A stretch of 64,000 bases of DNA from Clostridia bacterium (GCA_017416485.1 JAFQCH010000004.1:62001-126000); one strand, 5' to 3'. Counted from the first letter of the stretch, positions 17,467 to 26,926 are shown. The notes: generated from the letters alone by a model not told the origin. A program made the numbers and translations.

Positions 17467-18465
17467 TCACATCAGTGTACTTTCATATTCGTAATTTTCA
17501 ACGCATTCACTTGAGCGCACCATATAAGTTTTGACATGCCAGGGGTCGGCTTCATCGATTTCCACAATTCTGCCGCCGCGCAGATCCCCTGCGCAGTAGC
17601 CGTCATAGCCCAAACCTGCATCGTATGTCAGCTTGATGCCGAGATATTCGCCTTCGGTGTCATTGATATGGTCATGTCCGCAGACAACGGTTTTGATGTC
17701 ACCGCGCTGCACCATGGTGGCAAAAAGACCCGTATTGACAGGACCCGAGCCGACCGTTTCGCGCATGGTGCCCTTGTATTTCGTCTGTGCGGGATTGCGG
17801 TGCAGAACAACATATTCGGGGAGGGCTATGTGGAATGCCATCATGCCCGGTACTTTGCCACCGTTTTCGGCTTCAATCTGTTTGGACGTATTCCAATACC
17901 ACATGATCTGATCAAAACGGATTGCGTCATACCCCGATGAAACATAGAAAGGATCTTCTAATTTTGCAAGGCGCGTGTCTCGCGCAAAGCCGTAATCCTC
18001 CAAAAATTCCCCGATGTTTCGGCCCGAGTCAAGCCCCCATACGTTGAACACGGTCTTTTCGCCATATTCTTCTTTGATCTGCAAAACCCAGTTGCCCGTG
18101 CCGCTGATATCCTCAGGACCTGCTGTGGACAAACAACCTTCGATTTCTTCATACACAGGCTGCTGGTCTTTGACGGGAAAACCTTTTTCCGCATCGTGAT
18201 TGCCGAACACATGCGCCCACGGAATGCCCCTGTCATTCAGAGGTTTCACCAAAGCGGTGATGTAGTTTTTCAGTGTTTCGGGGGTTTCGGCACCGTCGCG
18301 CCACACATTATCGCCTAAAAAAAGCACAAGGTCAGGCTGTACTTTGTCTGTAATGGCGGCAAGGTCACGGAACACGCGTTTGTCATAATCCTTGACGCCG
18401 TGCACGTCCGACACACAAAGAATTCTGAATTTGCCGTTTTTGAATCGAAGTTCATTTTCTTGCAT
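17467..18465 (-). CDS. Calcineurin-like metallophosphoesterase
   Basis: The 332-residue protein carries the metallophosphoesterase motif set: D20-x-H22 (CVSDVHG), FLGDNVW, FGNHDAEKG and a late CGHDHINDTEG. It has no signal peptide, so it is predicted cytoplasmic. The ATG at 18465 (MQENELRF) is chosen because AAAGGAA lies about nine bases upstream; an ATG 30 bases earlier has no ribosome site. It is the first gene of a two-gene operon with the GH42 beta-galactosidase. This pairing hints at removal of a phosphate from a galactoside or related compound, which is inference only. Confidence 0.88.
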   Translation of the reverse strand: MQENELRFKNGKFRILCVSDVHGVKDYDKRVFRDLAAITDKVQPDLVLFLGDNVWRDGAETPETLKNYITALVKPLNDRGIPWAHVFGNHDAEKGFPVKDQQPVYEEIEGCLSTAGPEDISGTGNWVLQIKEEYGEKTVFNVWGLDSGRNIGEFLEDYGFARDTRLAKLEDPFYVSSGYDAIRFDQIMWYWNTSKQIEAENGGKVPGMMAFHIALPEYVVLHRNPAQTKYKGTMRETVGSGPVNTGLFATMVQRGDIKTVVCGHDHINDTEGEYLGIKLTYDAGLGYDGYCAGDLRGGRIVEIDEADPWHVKTYMVRSSECVENYEYESTLM

Positions 18466-18499
18466 AACAGAACATTCCTTTCGTTTTCTGTTCATATTG

Positions 18500-18515
18500 T
18501 ATAACAGCCGTTATA
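18500..18515. promoter_or_regulatory. Palindrome TATAAC-agcc-GTTATA in the promoter region of the phosphoesterase-GH42 operon
   Basis: A perfect 6-bp inverted repeat with a 4-base centre lies about 35 bases upstream of the start codon, overlapping the probable -10 region on the minus strand. It is a candidate operator; no cognate regulator is encoded next to it. Confidence 0.35.
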
Positions 18516-18553
18516 AAAAAGCAAGCAAAATCATACAATCTGCCGTCACACTC

Positions 18554-18582
18554 TTGCATTTTGCAAAATAAAGATATATAAT
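18554..18582 (+). promoter_or_regulatory. Sigma-A-type promoter for the GtrA gene
   Basis: TTGCAT (18554-18559), 17 bases, TATAAT (18577-18582). Confidence 0.75.
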
Positions 18583-18613
18583 GAAAACATCTATCCGAGG
18601 AGGTTTTTGAATT

Positions 18614-19051
18614 ATGAAAAAAAGTGATGCCATGCAGGCTGTTAAATTTGCGCTGTTTTCCGCTTCGGCAGGGATCATCGAGGTTGTTGCATTCACCTTG
18701 CTCAATGAAGCAGTGAAGCTCCCTTACTGGCCTGCCTATTTAATTGCATTGGTGCTGTCCGTCCTCTGGAATTTCACATTCAACCGCCGTTACACCTTTA
18801 AGTCTGCCGCAAACATTCCCATTGCCATGGCAAAAGTTGCAGGTTTTTATCTTGTTTTCACACCGCTGTCAACATGGTTGGGCAATATGGCAGAGCAAAG
18901 CGGCATCAATGAATACATCGTGCTTGCCGTTACCATGCTTGCAAACTTCGTGCTCGAATATCTGTTCTGCAAATTCGTGGTTTACCGCGGTCAGGAAAAC
19001 ACCCGCGAAGAAAAACCGAAAGAGAAAAAAGAAGATAACAAAGCTGAATAA
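18614..19051 (+). CDS. GtrA-family membrane protein
   Basis: The 145-residue protein has four membrane spans and the GtrA-like pattern KFALFSASAGIIEVVAFTLL, then LSVLWNFTFNRRYTFK, the latter being the most conserved part of the family. GtrA proteins are thought to help move lipid-linked sugars across the membrane in surface glycosylation. The charged C-terminus (last 20 residues, Lys/Glu-rich) is cytoplasmic. ATG 18614 follows GAGGAGG. It stands alone with its own promoter and terminator; no glycosyltransferase is adjacent, so its partner is unknown. Confidence 0.85.
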   Translation: MKKSDAMQAVKFALFSASAGIIEVVAFTLLNEAVKLPYWPAYLIALVLSVLWNFTFNRRYTFKSAANIPIAMAKVAGFYLVFTPLSTWLGNMAEQSGINEYIVLAVTMLANFVLEYLFCKFVVYRGQENTREEKPKEKKEDNKAE

Positions 19052-19052
19052 A

Positions 19053-19085
19053 GAATAAAAGGGCTGTCAGACAGCCCTTTTATTC
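19053..19085. terminator. Bidirectional terminator between GtrA and esterase genes
   Basis: GAATAAAAGGGCTGT, loop CAG, then the exact reverse complement. It overlaps the end of one gene and abuts the stop of the convergent one. Confidence 0.85.
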
Positions 19086-19086
19086 T

Positions 19087-19974
19087 TTATTCAAACAGAT
19101 AGTTATTGATGTACTGCGCAAACAGGTCGTCTGCCTGTTGTGTGAAATCGGGGTCATTGTCCAGCCCGTGACCGGAATTCGGGAAACTCACAAAATCATG
19201 GGCAACACCGCATTCGGTTAGTTTGTTATCCAGCGAAACAGCATTGGAATACGGAATAATACAGTCCATTTCACCGTGTTGCAACAAGGTCGGCACGGTG
19301 TTTTCATTCACATAAAACAACGGTGATTCTGCTTTTATTTCTTCTGCATAATCCTTGCGTGTTTCATAGGTATAGTTTTTGCCGAGAGCAAGCGAAAACA
19401 GCATTTCCACTTTTTCTTTGCCGAGAATGTTGTCACGTGCAAAGTAATTATCATCCGTCAGATCCGTCGGACCGCTTGTTGAACAAACGAATGCAACAGG
19501 CACACAGCAGGTGTCGGCACTCGAATACGCATACAGCATGGCAAGATGCCCGCCCGAAGAATGCCCGCGCAAAGCAACCTTGGTAATGCGCACGTCGTTT
19601 TCTTTTGCGGTTTGGCAAATTTTTTCAATCGAAGCGCCGATATCCGCAAGCAAAGCCGGCATGGCGGTGTCGGCATTCAAAAAACGGTAGCCGATGGTTG
19701 CCGCTGCCACACCGAATTGATTGCAATAGTCCATTGCTGTCTGTGTGTAAACATTCTTGTCGCCGTATGTCCATTCCCCGCCGTGGATGAACACAATGAG
19801 GGGAACTTCTTTTTCTTTGCCCGCAGGCAGAAACAGGTCAAAAACCTGTTCTTCATCTTCGCCGTAGGCAATATCTGCAAGGTCGATTCTTGCTTCTCTG
19901 CCGGAGCAACCGACAAGGCTTAACAGCAACAAACCGGTCAACAGCAAACAGATTATATTTTTTTTATTCATCAT
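19087..19974 (-). CDS. Alpha/beta-hydrolase esterase lipoprotein
   Basis: The 295-residue product begins with a lipoprotein signal: LLLLSLVGCSG puts the lipidated cysteine at residue 23. The catalytic features are HGGEW (oxyanion), GHSSGG (nucleophile Ser), GEMDCIIPYSNA (Asp) and NSGHGLD (His), as in BD-FAE/carboxylesterase-type hydrolases. It is therefore an esterase displayed on the outer face of the membrane, perhaps removing acyl groups from polysaccharide. Two ATG codons are adjacent; the one at 19974, eight bases after GGAG, is chosen. It is a single-gene unit. Confidence 0.87.
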   Translation of the reverse strand: MMNKKNIICLLLTGLLLLSLVGCSGREARIDLADIAYGEDEEQVFDLFLPAGKEKEVPLIVFIHGGEWTYGDKNVYTQTAMDYCNQFGVAAATIGYRFLNADTAMPALLADIGASIEKICQTAKENDVRITKVALRGHSSGGHLAMLYAYSSADTCCVPVAFVCSTSGPTDLTDDNYFARDNILGKEKVEMLFSLALGKNYTYETRKDYAEEIKAESPLFYVNENTVPTLLQHGEMDCIIPYSNAVSLDNKLTECGVAHDFVSFPNSGHGLDNDPDFTQQADDLFAQYINNYLFE

Positions 19975-20073
19975 TCTGCACTCTCCGTTTTTTGCCTTTT
20001 TATTTAAAATATCACACCCTGCAAAAGAAGTCAAGCAACGCAAAAAAGAACACTTTTATAACCATGTTTTTTG

Positions 20074-20102
20074 TTGCAAAAAATGTTTTGGTGTGATATA
20101 CT
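20074..20102 (+). promoter_or_regulatory. Sigma-A-type promoter for the ABC exporter-mscS operon
   Basis: TTGCAA (20074-20079), 17 bases, TATACT (20097-20102). Confidence 0.7.
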
Positions 20103-20144
20103 GTTTGATTGGATTCAGAAAATAAAAGAAATGGGGGTACGGAC

Positions 20145-21950
20145 ATGGCAAAACAAACACCCTGCAAGCAGGAAGAAACCAAAGAAAATGTTTACAAACA
20201 CAATGCGCCGACCAAAAAAATCATTGCGCGGTTTCTGCCCTACTACAAAAAACACCGCAAGACTTTTGTGTTTGACCTTTGCTGTGCGGCACTCACAACC
20301 GTTTGCGAGCTGATTCTGCCGATGATTGTGCGCACCATCACCAATGCCGCCACGGGCGAAGACGGTGCGGTGCTGACTGCGGGACTGATTTTAGGCATGG
20401 GCGGTGCTTATCTGTTCATGCGTGTGATTGACACATTCGCAAACTACTACATGGCGGCCATGGGGCACATCATGGGCACCCGCATCGAAACCGACCTGCG
20501 AAAAGACCTGTTCGGTCATCTGCAGAAATTGTCCTTTTCTTATTTCAACAATGCAAAAGTCGGTGTGCTGATGTCAAGGCTTACCAACGACCTGTTCGAC
20601 ATCACCGAATTTGCCCACCACTGCCCCGAAGAATTCTTCATTGCGGGAATTAAGATCATCGGTTCAGGGCTCATTTTAAGTTTCATCAACATTCCGCTGA
20701 CGCTTATCATTCTGTGCATGATCCCCGTGATGATTCTGTGCCTGTTGCGTGTCAACCGCCGCATGCGTGACGGCTTCCGCGAACAGCGCAAAAAGGTCGG
20801 CGAGCTCAACGCGGATATTGAAGATTCGCTTCTCGGTATTCATGTTGTCAAAGCATTTGCAGGCGAAGAAAAGGAAAAAGAAAAATTCCGCAAAGGTAAC
20901 GAGGCATTTCTTGCCGTGAAATCCGCCGTTTACAAGCTGATGGGCACATTCACAAGCACATCCCGCTTTTTTGACGGGGCTATGTACATTGTGGTCGTCA
21001 TCTTAGGTGCGTTTTTCATCCTTTGGGGTAAAATCAATGCCGCTGATTTGATCGCGTATCTGCTGTATGTGACCACGCTGTTCTCGTCCGTGCGCAGAAT
21101 CGTGGACTTTTCCGAGCAATTCAACCGCGGACTTACGGGCATTGAACGCTTTGCCGAAATCATGGACACCGAACCCGACATCGAAAATGTACCCGATGCG
21201 GTGGACATCGGCAGAGCCGAAGGCAACATCACCTTCAACAACGTCAGTTTCCACTATAACGACGGCGCAGATGTCATTCACAACTTCAACCTGGATGTCA
21301 AAAAAGGACAGAGCATTGCCCTTGTCGGCCCGTCGGGCGCAGGCAAGACAACGCTTTGCAGTCTGATTCCCCGTTTTTATGACATCACCGACGGCGAAAT
21401 CCTGCTTGACGGCATGGATATCCGCAAGATGACACTGCGTTCACTGCGTGAAAACATCGGCATCGTGGAGCAGGACGTGTATCTGTTTTCGGGCTCGGTG
21501 CGCGAAAACATTCTTTACGGTAAGCCGGATGCCGGCGAAGAAGAAATCATCGAAGCGGCAAAACTGGCAGGTGCTTATGAATTCATTCAGGAACTGCCCG
21601 ATGGCTTCAACACTTATGTCGGTGAACGCGGTGTGCGTCTTTCAGGCGGACAAAAACAGCGAATTGCCATTGCGCGTGTGTTCCTGAAGAATCCTCCCGT
21701 GCTGCTTCTTGATGAAGCCACAAGCGCACTCGACAACGAAAGTGAACGCCTTGTGCAGCAGTCTTTGCAGGCACTTGCAAAAGGCAGAACCACATTCACG
21801 GTTGCCCACCGCTTAACCACCATCCGCAATGCAGAGCGCATTCTGGTGCTGACCAAAGACGGTGTGGAAGAACAGGGCTCGCACAATGAATTGATGCAGA
21901 AGGGCGGTTTATATGCCCATATGTATAATATGTACACAACAAATATGTAA
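20145..21950 (+). CDS. ABC exporter, fused permease and ATPase
   Basis: The 601-residue half-transporter has an N-terminal cytoplasmic stretch, six membrane helices (about 35-330) and a C-terminal ATPase. Walker A is GPSGAGKTT, the signature is LSGGQKQR, Walker B is VLLLDEAT and the switch His is in VAHRLTT. It belongs to the lipid A/multidrug exporter type (MsbA/BmrA-like) and would work as a homodimer, as no partner half is encoded nearby. The ATG at 20145 has only a G-rich, weak ribosome site; an upstream in-frame start at 20109 is less likely. It is followed after 20 bases by mscS. The exported substrate is unknown. Confidence 0.9.
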   Translation: MAKQTPCKQEETKENVYKHNAPTKKIIARFLPYYKKHRKTFVFDLCCAALTTVCELILPMIVRTITNAATGEDGAVLTAGLILGMGGAYLFMRVIDTFANYYMAAMGHIMGTRIETDLRKDLFGHLQKLSFSYFNNAKVGVLMSRLTNDLFDITEFAHHCPEEFFIAGIKIIGSGLILSFINIPLTLIILCMIPVMILCLLRVNRRMRDGFREQRKKVGELNADIEDSLLGIHVVKAFAGEEKEKEKFRKGNEAFLAVKSAVYKLMGTFTSTSRFFDGAMYIVVVILGAFFILWGKINAADLIAYLLYVTTLFSSVRRIVDFSEQFNRGLTGIERFAEIMDTEPDIENVPDAVDIGRAEGNITFNNVSFHYNDGADVIHNFNLDVKKGQSIALVGPSGAGKTTLCSLIPRFYDITDGEILLDGMDIRKMTLRSLRENIGIVEQDVYLFSGSVRENILYGKPDAGEEEIIEAAKLAGAYEFIQELPDGFNTYVGERGVRLSGGQKQRIAIARVFLKNPPVLLLDEATSALDNESERLVQQSLQALAKGRTTFTVAHRLTTIRNAERILVLTKDGVEEQGSHNELMQKGGLYAHMYNMYTTNM

Positions 21951-21970
21951 AAAAGGCAAGGAGTAAAACC

Positions 21971-22894
21971 ATGAAACTTTTGAATGCAAACATTGCCGCC
22001 ACAGCAGGCAATGCACTTGACAAAGTCGTCAGCACCGTAACAGACCTTCCCGACAGCGCGGCAGAAATCGGCGATTATCTTTCAGGTATTTTTGATATCA
22101 TTGCAGAATATGTTATCAGTTACGGCGGCAGATTGATCGTTGCCCTGATTCTTCTTCTTATCGGCTTCCGTATTATCAAAATACTGAATAAAAAGATAGC
22201 AAAAGCAAAGGTCTTTGAGAAAATCGAAGCATCATCAAGAAATTTCATGTTTAAAGTTCTGGATGTTGCAGCCAAGATCCTGCTTGTCATTCTTGCCGCA
22301 TCGATCATGGGTGTTCCCATGGCATCGGTCGTGGCGGTCATCGGTTCGGCAGGTCTTGCCATCGGTCTTGCGCTGGAAGGCAGCCTCGGCAACATCGCAA
22401 GCGGTGTTGTGCTGATGGTGACAAAGCCGTTCAAGGAAGGCGATTTCATCACTGTGGGCGGCGGTGACGGCGGAGTCGTCAATGACATCGGTATTTTCTA
22501 TACTTCCATCACAACACCCGATAACCGTCGTATTGTGTATCCGAACAGCTCAATAGCGGGTGCAACACTTGTCAATGTCACGGCAGAAAAAGACCGTCGT
22601 GTAGATCTTGTGTTCACAACGAGCTACAATGCGGATGTGCAGACCGTGAAAAGTTGCATTACCGGCGTTATTGAAAAACACGAACTTGTTAAAAAAGATC
22701 CCGAACCCTTTGTGCGTCTTTCCAAGCACGCCGACAGCGCATTGGAATTTACAGTCCGCGTATGGACGGATGCCGCCGATTACTGGACGGTTTACTTTGA
22801 TCTGCTTGAACAGGTCAAAGCCGCATTCGATACTAAGGGCATTGAAATTCCCTATCCGCAGATGGATATACATATTAAAGAGAATAAAAATTAA
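21971..22894 (+). CDS. Small-conductance mechanosensitive channel, MscS family
   Basis: The 307-residue protein shows the MscS pore helix GSAGLAIGLALEGSLGNIASG, followed by KPFKEGD and the PNSSIAG turn of the beta domain. Two or three hydrophobic helices precede it (about 40-130). It releases solutes upon hypo-osmotic shock. AAGGAG lies before ATG 21971. It is the middle gene of an operon with an ABC exporter and a small unknown protein. Confidence 0.92.
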   Translation: MKLLNANIAATAGNALDKVVSTVTDLPDSAAEIGDYLSGIFDIIAEYVISYGGRLIVALILLLIGFRIIKILNKKIAKAKVFEKIEASSRNFMFKVLDVAAKILLVILAASIMGVPMASVVAVIGSAGLAIGLALEGSLGNIASGVVLMVTKPFKEGDFITVGGGDGGVVNDIGIFYTSITTPDNRRIVYPNSSIAGATLVNVTAEKDRRVDLVFTTSYNADVQTVKSCITGVIEKHELVKKDPEPFVRLSKHADSALEFTVRVWTDAADYWTVYFDLLEQVKAAFDTKGIEIPYPQMDIHIKENKN

Positions 22895-22906
22895 GGAGAA
22901 ACACAT

Positions 22907-23392
22907 ATGCTTTTCTACACCAAAGACGGTGAAATCTTCACCCCCGACAAAATCAATCCCCAGCTTGTGCACATTGCCAAGGCAATCGTGAAGACCTGCC
23001 ACCTTGAATTCAAATTCAAGATGAAGTCCAACGCCCTCATCAACACCCAAAAAGAAGGGAAAACCGACAAAATGCTGGACACCCTGCAGAAATGCCTTGC
23101 CAAAAACCGTGACATCTACGATCAGGACATGAGCCTTGCAGGTGTTGTGGTCGCTGATGTGGACGATGCTTTCTTTGCAGACAAGGACGTGCAGTTCTAC
23201 AAAGATCAGTTGCAGGTTCTCATTGACTTTGCCGCCATCAACACGGTTGTTGAATCCCGCATGTTTGCACTGATGAGTGCCGCTTGCGAAAAGACCCTCG
23301 GCAAAAAGATTAACGAAATAAAGTTCTTCGAAAATCAGACCGAAATTCTGCAGATCGAAGAAGACGAAGAAGAAGCTGAAGACGCTGAATAA
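22907..23392 (+). CDS. Hypothetical soluble protein, 161 residues
   Basis: No family is recognised. The product is soluble, with a Lys-rich N-terminal third, a predicted mixed alpha/beta core and a very acidic tail (last 11 residues nearly all Glu/Asp). AAGGAG precedes ATG 22907, and the gene lies 12 bases after mscS, followed by a strong terminator. It is thus the last gene of the exporter-mscS operon. A role linked to osmotic stress can be guessed from context only. Confidence 0.75.
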   Translation: MLFYTKDGEIFTPDKINPQLVHIAKAIVKTCHLEFKFKMKSNALINTQKEGKTDKMLDTLQKCLAKNRDIYDQDMSLAGVVVADVDDAFFADKDVQFYKDQLQVLIDFAAINTVVESRMFALMSAACEKTLGKKINEIKFFENQTEILQIEEDEEEAEDAE

Positions 23393-23393
23393 A

Positions 23394-23417
23394 AAAACCG
23401 CCTCCGGGCGGTTTTTT
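23394..23417 (+). terminator. Intrinsic terminator of the ABC-mscS operon
   Basis: AAACCGCC, loop TCCG, GGCGGTTT, then a T run. Confidence 0.85.
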
Positions 23418-23434
23418 TATTCTCAATTTTTCAT

Positions 23435-24142
23435 TTATTCTATTTCCACCTCTGCCGTGTGCGGCCTGTGGTCAGACAAAACCCATGCGGGGATATCTGC
23501 ATTCAGAATCTTCACCCCGGGGCTTACAAAAATATAATCAATTTTGCGGTCGGGTGCATCGGACGGAAAACTGCAAAGCGGAGAATTGAACAGGTCAGCA
23601 GTATCCTTGAGCTGCTCGCGGATGGGTAAAAGAACCTTGTCATCGGGATGCACATTGAAATCTCCCATGAGAATCAGTTTTTGAGCACCGAAATTCTCAA
23701 CCACCGTTTTCACGGCATTCTTCTGCTCACTCTTATTAAGTCCGAAGTGGGTAACAAGCACCGTCAATCCATCGGCAACATCCAATTCCGCTTTGAGCAG
23801 ACAACGGGTTTCAAACCATGAACCGATGCGCACGACAGGGTCGGGAATCATCACGGTCTGTGCATTTTTAATCGGAAAACGGCTGAGCAGTGCGTTGCCG
23901 TAAGGGTTCTTGCCGCCGACATCAATGGCTTTTGCAAAGTAATAATGAAAGCCTGTTTTTTCGGCAAGAATTTTTGCCTGTGCCTGATAATCATCGCGTT
24001 CTCCTTGCCCACGCACTTCATTCAGCCCGATAATATCCGCCCCGCTGTCAAGAATCAACTTTGCAAAAGCATCAAAATCAATACATTTCCGCTTCCAGAC
24101 TTCACAATGCAGTACATTGAAACTCATAAGCCTGATTTTCAT
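23435..24142 (-). CDS. Endonuclease/exonuclease/phosphatase-family hydrolase
   Basis: The 235-residue protein has the EEP fold signatures: MSFNVLHCEVW at the N-terminus, LNEVRGQG (metal Glu), VTHFGL (catalytic His), LMGDFNVHPDD (Asp/Asn) and LSDHRPH at the end (Asp/His pair). Such enzymes cut nucleic acid or phosphoester lipids; the short form without a signal peptide is cytoplasmic. The ATG at 24142 is favoured over a GTG three codons upstream because AAGGGG sits eight bases before it. The gene is transcribed alone. Confidence 0.87.
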   Translation of the reverse strand: MKIRLMSFNVLHCEVWKRKCIDFDAFAKLILDSGADIIGLNEVRGQGERDDYQAQAKILAEKTGFHYYFAKAIDVGGKNPYGNALLSRFPIKNAQTVMIPDPVVRIGSWFETRCLLKAELDVADGLTVLVTHFGLNKSEQKNAVKTVVENFGAQKLILMGDFNVHPDDKVLLPIREQLKDTADLFNSPLCSFPSDAPDRKIDYIFVSPGVKILNADIPAWVLSDHRPHTAEVEIE

Positions 24143-24239
24143 TTTCAACACCCCTTTTGCATCATTTTATCAGTTTTTGTTACCAAAAACAAGGTTGCTT
24201 TTTCGTTGTTTTCACCAAATTTTCGGGCTGTTTTTTTTC

Positions 24240-24268
24240 TTGCATTACTTTTGAAAATATGATAAAAT
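24240..24268 (+). promoter_or_regulatory. Sigma-A-type promoter for the first GPH symporter
   Basis: TTGCAT (24240-24245), 17 bases, TAAAAT (24263-24268). Confidence 0.65.
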
Positions 24269-24300
24269 CAAATGTACATTCTATGACAGGAGGGAATCAC

Positions 24301-25860
24301 TTGGCGACAGAACCCGTAAACACCGCCGAAGTTCTGACGGACGAGCAATTATCATACGTCTATCAGAACCGCCGCTACGTCGGCCTGAAAGAAACGGTCG
24401 GTTTTGTGCTGTGGGATGCTGCACAATCATTCAACATCAACGCATTTTCATCCCGTTTCGTCAATAACATTTTTGAACTTCCGTTGAGCCTGTCTGCTCT
24501 GGCAGGCACCATCAATACCCCGTGGGACATGGTCAACGACGTTCTCTTTGCCACCATCGTGGACAAGACCCGTACACGCTGGGGCAAATTCAGACCCTAT
24601 CTTCTGGCACTTGCCATCCCGGGTCTCCTCGGCACTCTTGCATATTGGTTCCAGCCGTTGTTCCTGCTGAATGCAAACAAATGGGTCAAGTTCGGATTCT
24701 ATCTTTTCCTGACCATGATCCGCGACGGTATCGGCACATTCCAGGAAATTGCAAAAACAGGTCTTATGTCCACCATCACGCCACACCCTGTTGACCGAAT
24801 AAGGTTGGTAACGCTTGCCAACTGGGCATCGGGTCAGTTCGGTGAAAAACTGCCGGAACAGATCTTCACGGTCGTTCTTGATATCATCGACAACAAAAAA
24901 CATGATGCGGGCAGAAGTAAAACCCTTATTTCCGCGTTTGTCAGCATGGGCACCTTTACAACGCTCGTTTCCAGCGGTATGTCGTTCTGGTTCTTCATGA
25001 ACTCGCAGGAACGCATTCTGCAGTCGGTTAAGCCCCCCTCAATCAAAATGGGTGTTGAATCCATTGTCAAAAACAAACCGATGCTTCTGCTCACGCTTTC
25101 ACAGATGCTCAACAGCTTCGGCATCGGCGGCAGCAAGGGCAACTACTACACCGACGTTCTGCACTTCAACTCCCTGACCATGATCGCGGGTATCCCCGCT
25201 GCTCCCATCAGCCCGTTGAGCTTTGCGCTGGTTCCCTATTTCCGCCGCAAATTCTCCTCGAAGTTCCTGTATATCATGGGTAACTATTCGAGCAAGATTC
25301 TGATGGTTCCCGTGTTCCTGTTCGGCTGCATCGGCATGGACTGGAAAACAAAAGCAGGCGGCCTGTATCAGAAGGTTGTTCCCATGGGCATTGCCATGGC
25401 CATCGAAGAATTCATCTGGACTTTCTTCTACGGCACCTACACGGTTATCAACACCGAAATGTACAACGAATGTATGGACTACTGCGAATGGAAAATGGGT
25501 TACCGTACCGAGGCCATGACAGGCGTTGCAAAGGGTCTTGCAACCAAGCTTGCAGGCTCTGTGTCCGGTGTTATTAACAACCTGCTCCTGGAGATCTTCA
25601 AGTATGACCAGTCTGCATACAAAGAAGGCAAAGAACAGACCGATGCGGTCAAGTTCTTCCTGTTTGCATACTTCGCAATCGTTCCCACCATCACAGGCTC
25701 CTTCGGTATTCTTCCGATGCTGTTCTATGATCTTTCGGGCGAAAAGAGAGAAAGAATGTATGCCGAACTTCTTGTGCGCCGTGCAGAAGTTTCTGCCGTT
25801 GCCTCCGAAGGCAATGCAGAAGACCTTGCAAAACTTGCCGAAGAGCAGGTCAATATGTAA
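24301..25860 (+). CDS. MFS transporter of the GPH (glycoside-pentoside-hexuronide) symporter family
   Basis: The 519-residue protein has about 12 membrane spans and the GPH loop signature DKTRTRWGKFRPY between spans 2 and 3, plus MDYCEWKMGYRTEAM in the central loop, similar to the MelB-type cation-coupled sugar carriers. It has an N-terminal cytoplasmic extension of about 35 residues. Translation starts at TTG 24301, seven bases after AGGAGG; an ATG 18 bases upstream overlaps that site. A paralogue of similar design lies at 47675. The sugar is not known; a beta-galactoside would fit the GH42 enzyme at 15450, but this is inference. Confidence 0.88.
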   Translation: MATEPVNTAEVLTDEQLSYVYQNRRYVGLKETVGFVLWDAAQSFNINAFSSRFVNNIFELPLSLSALAGTINTPWDMVNDVLFATIVDKTRTRWGKFRPYLLALAIPGLLGTLAYWFQPLFLLNANKWVKFGFYLFLTMIRDGIGTFQEIAKTGLMSTITPHPVDRIRLVTLANWASGQFGEKLPEQIFTVVLDIIDNKKHDAGRSKTLISAFVSMGTFTTLVSSGMSFWFFMNSQERILQSVKPPSIKMGVESIVKNKPMLLLTLSQMLNSFGIGGSKGNYYTDVLHFNSLTMIAGIPAAPISPLSFALVPYFRRKFSSKFLYIMGNYSSKILMVPVFLFGCIGMDWKTKAGGLYQKVVPMGIAMAIEEFIWTFFYGTYTVINTEMYNECMDYCEWKMGYRTEAMTGVAKGLATKLAGSVSGVINNLLLEIFKYDQSAYKEGKEQTDAVKFFLFAYFAIVPTITGSFGILPMLFYDLSGEKRERMYAELLVRRAEVSAVASEGNAEDLAKLAEEQVNM

Positions 25861-25869
25861 AATTTTTCG

Positions 25870-25898
25870 AGGGGTGGAAATCGTCCACCCCTGTTTTT
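25870..25898 (+). terminator. Intrinsic terminator of the GPH symporter gene
   Basis: AGGGGTGGA, loop AATCG, TCCACCCCT, then GTTTTT. Confidence 0.85.
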
Positions 25899-25914
25899 GA
25901 AAAGAGGTTTTTCC

Positions 25915-26835
25915 ATGAATAAAAAGAAAATCGCAATCATTGCCGCCGCTTGCATTGCGGTGATTGCAATCATTGTGACCGTGATCTGCATTGCAGGTAA
26001 AACGAATGATCCGTTTGAAGGGCTTGCCATACGCGGCATCGCCGCCGGCGAATACCACACCAGCGTGCTGTATGATGACGGCACGGTTGCCACCGTGGGC
26101 GGACAGAACGATCTGCTTGCTTACGAATGCGCACAGTGGACAGATGTAAAAGAAATCGCCGCCGGTGCTGATTTCACCGCGGTTCGGCTGGACAACGGCT
26201 TTGTGCAAACCACTTCTTCCTTTGAAGGCAACACAACATTCTGGCGCAACATCGTGCAGATCGCCGCAGGCCCGCACCACGTGGTCGGCCTTTGTGCAGA
26301 CGGAACAGTGTTCGCCACGGGTGATGACAAAAACACCGCAAAATACGCCGTGGAAGAATGGACAGACATTGTTGCCGTTGCCGCGGGTGACAAATACACC
26401 GCAGGCTTAAAAGCCGACGGCACGGTTGTTCTTGCAGGCTCCATCGGCGCGGATGTGTCCGGGTGGAAAAAGGTTACATCCATTGCAGGGGGTTACAATC
26501 ATCTTGTGGGCCTTACAAAAAGCGGTAAGGTGCTTGCCGCAGGTGCCGCAAAAGCCGATTATTACACCGACCTCAACTGGAAGGGCGTGAAGGCCATTGC
26601 TGCCGGCAAGGAAATCACCGTTGCTATTAAAGACAACGGCAAAGTGCTCGTTGCGGGCGACAACAAACTCGGCAGAACCGATGTGCAAGATTGGGCTGAT
26701 TGCATTGCCGTTTCGTGCGGTCTGTATCACACAGTCGGGGTCACAACGGACGGCACATTGCTTTCCACCACAATTCTCTCCACCGTCGAAAAAAATCTGT
26801 TGGGGCAAGATAACGTTGCCTCCCTGCAGAAATAA
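25915..26835 (+). CDS. Membrane-anchored RCC1-like seven-repeat beta-propeller protein
   Basis: After a short basic start and one hydrophobic helix (about residues 5-28) the 306-residue protein is built of seven repeats of roughly 36-40 residues, each of the form IAAGxxHTxxLxxDGTVxxxG. This is the RCC1/ATS1 repeat, which closes into a seven-bladed propeller. Bacterial copies are extracellular binding or adhesion modules, and no enzymatic motif is visible. ATG 25915 follows AAGAGG. It lies between two terminators, so it is its own unit, or is expressed by read-through from the symporter gene. Confidence 0.82.
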   Translation: MNKKKIAIIAAACIAVIAIIVTVICIAGKTNDPFEGLAIRGIAAGEYHTSVLYDDGTVATVGGQNDLLAYECAQWTDVKEIAAGADFTAVRLDNGFVQTTSSFEGNTTFWRNIVQIAAGPHHVVGLCADGTVFATGDDKNTAKYAVEEWTDIVAVAAGDKYTAGLKADGTVVLAGSIGADVSGWKKVTSIAGGYNHLVGLTKSGKVLAAGAAKADYYTDLNWKGVKAIAAGKEITVAIKDNGKVLVAGDNKLGRTDVQDWADCIAVSCGLYHTVGVTTDGTLLSTTILSTVEKNLLGQDNVASLQK

Positions 26836-26852
26836 AATTGCATAACTTTTAT

Positions 26853-26885
26853 ACAGGGTTGTTTCATACAACCCTGTTTTTTTTT
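26853..26885 (+). terminator. Intrinsic terminator of the RCC1-like gene
   Basis: ACAGGGTTGT, loop TTCAT, ACAACCCTGT, then nine or more T. Confidence 0.9.
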
Positions 26886-26926
26886 GGTTCTTCACACAAA
26901 ACAAAATAATACACAATTCTTCCGTA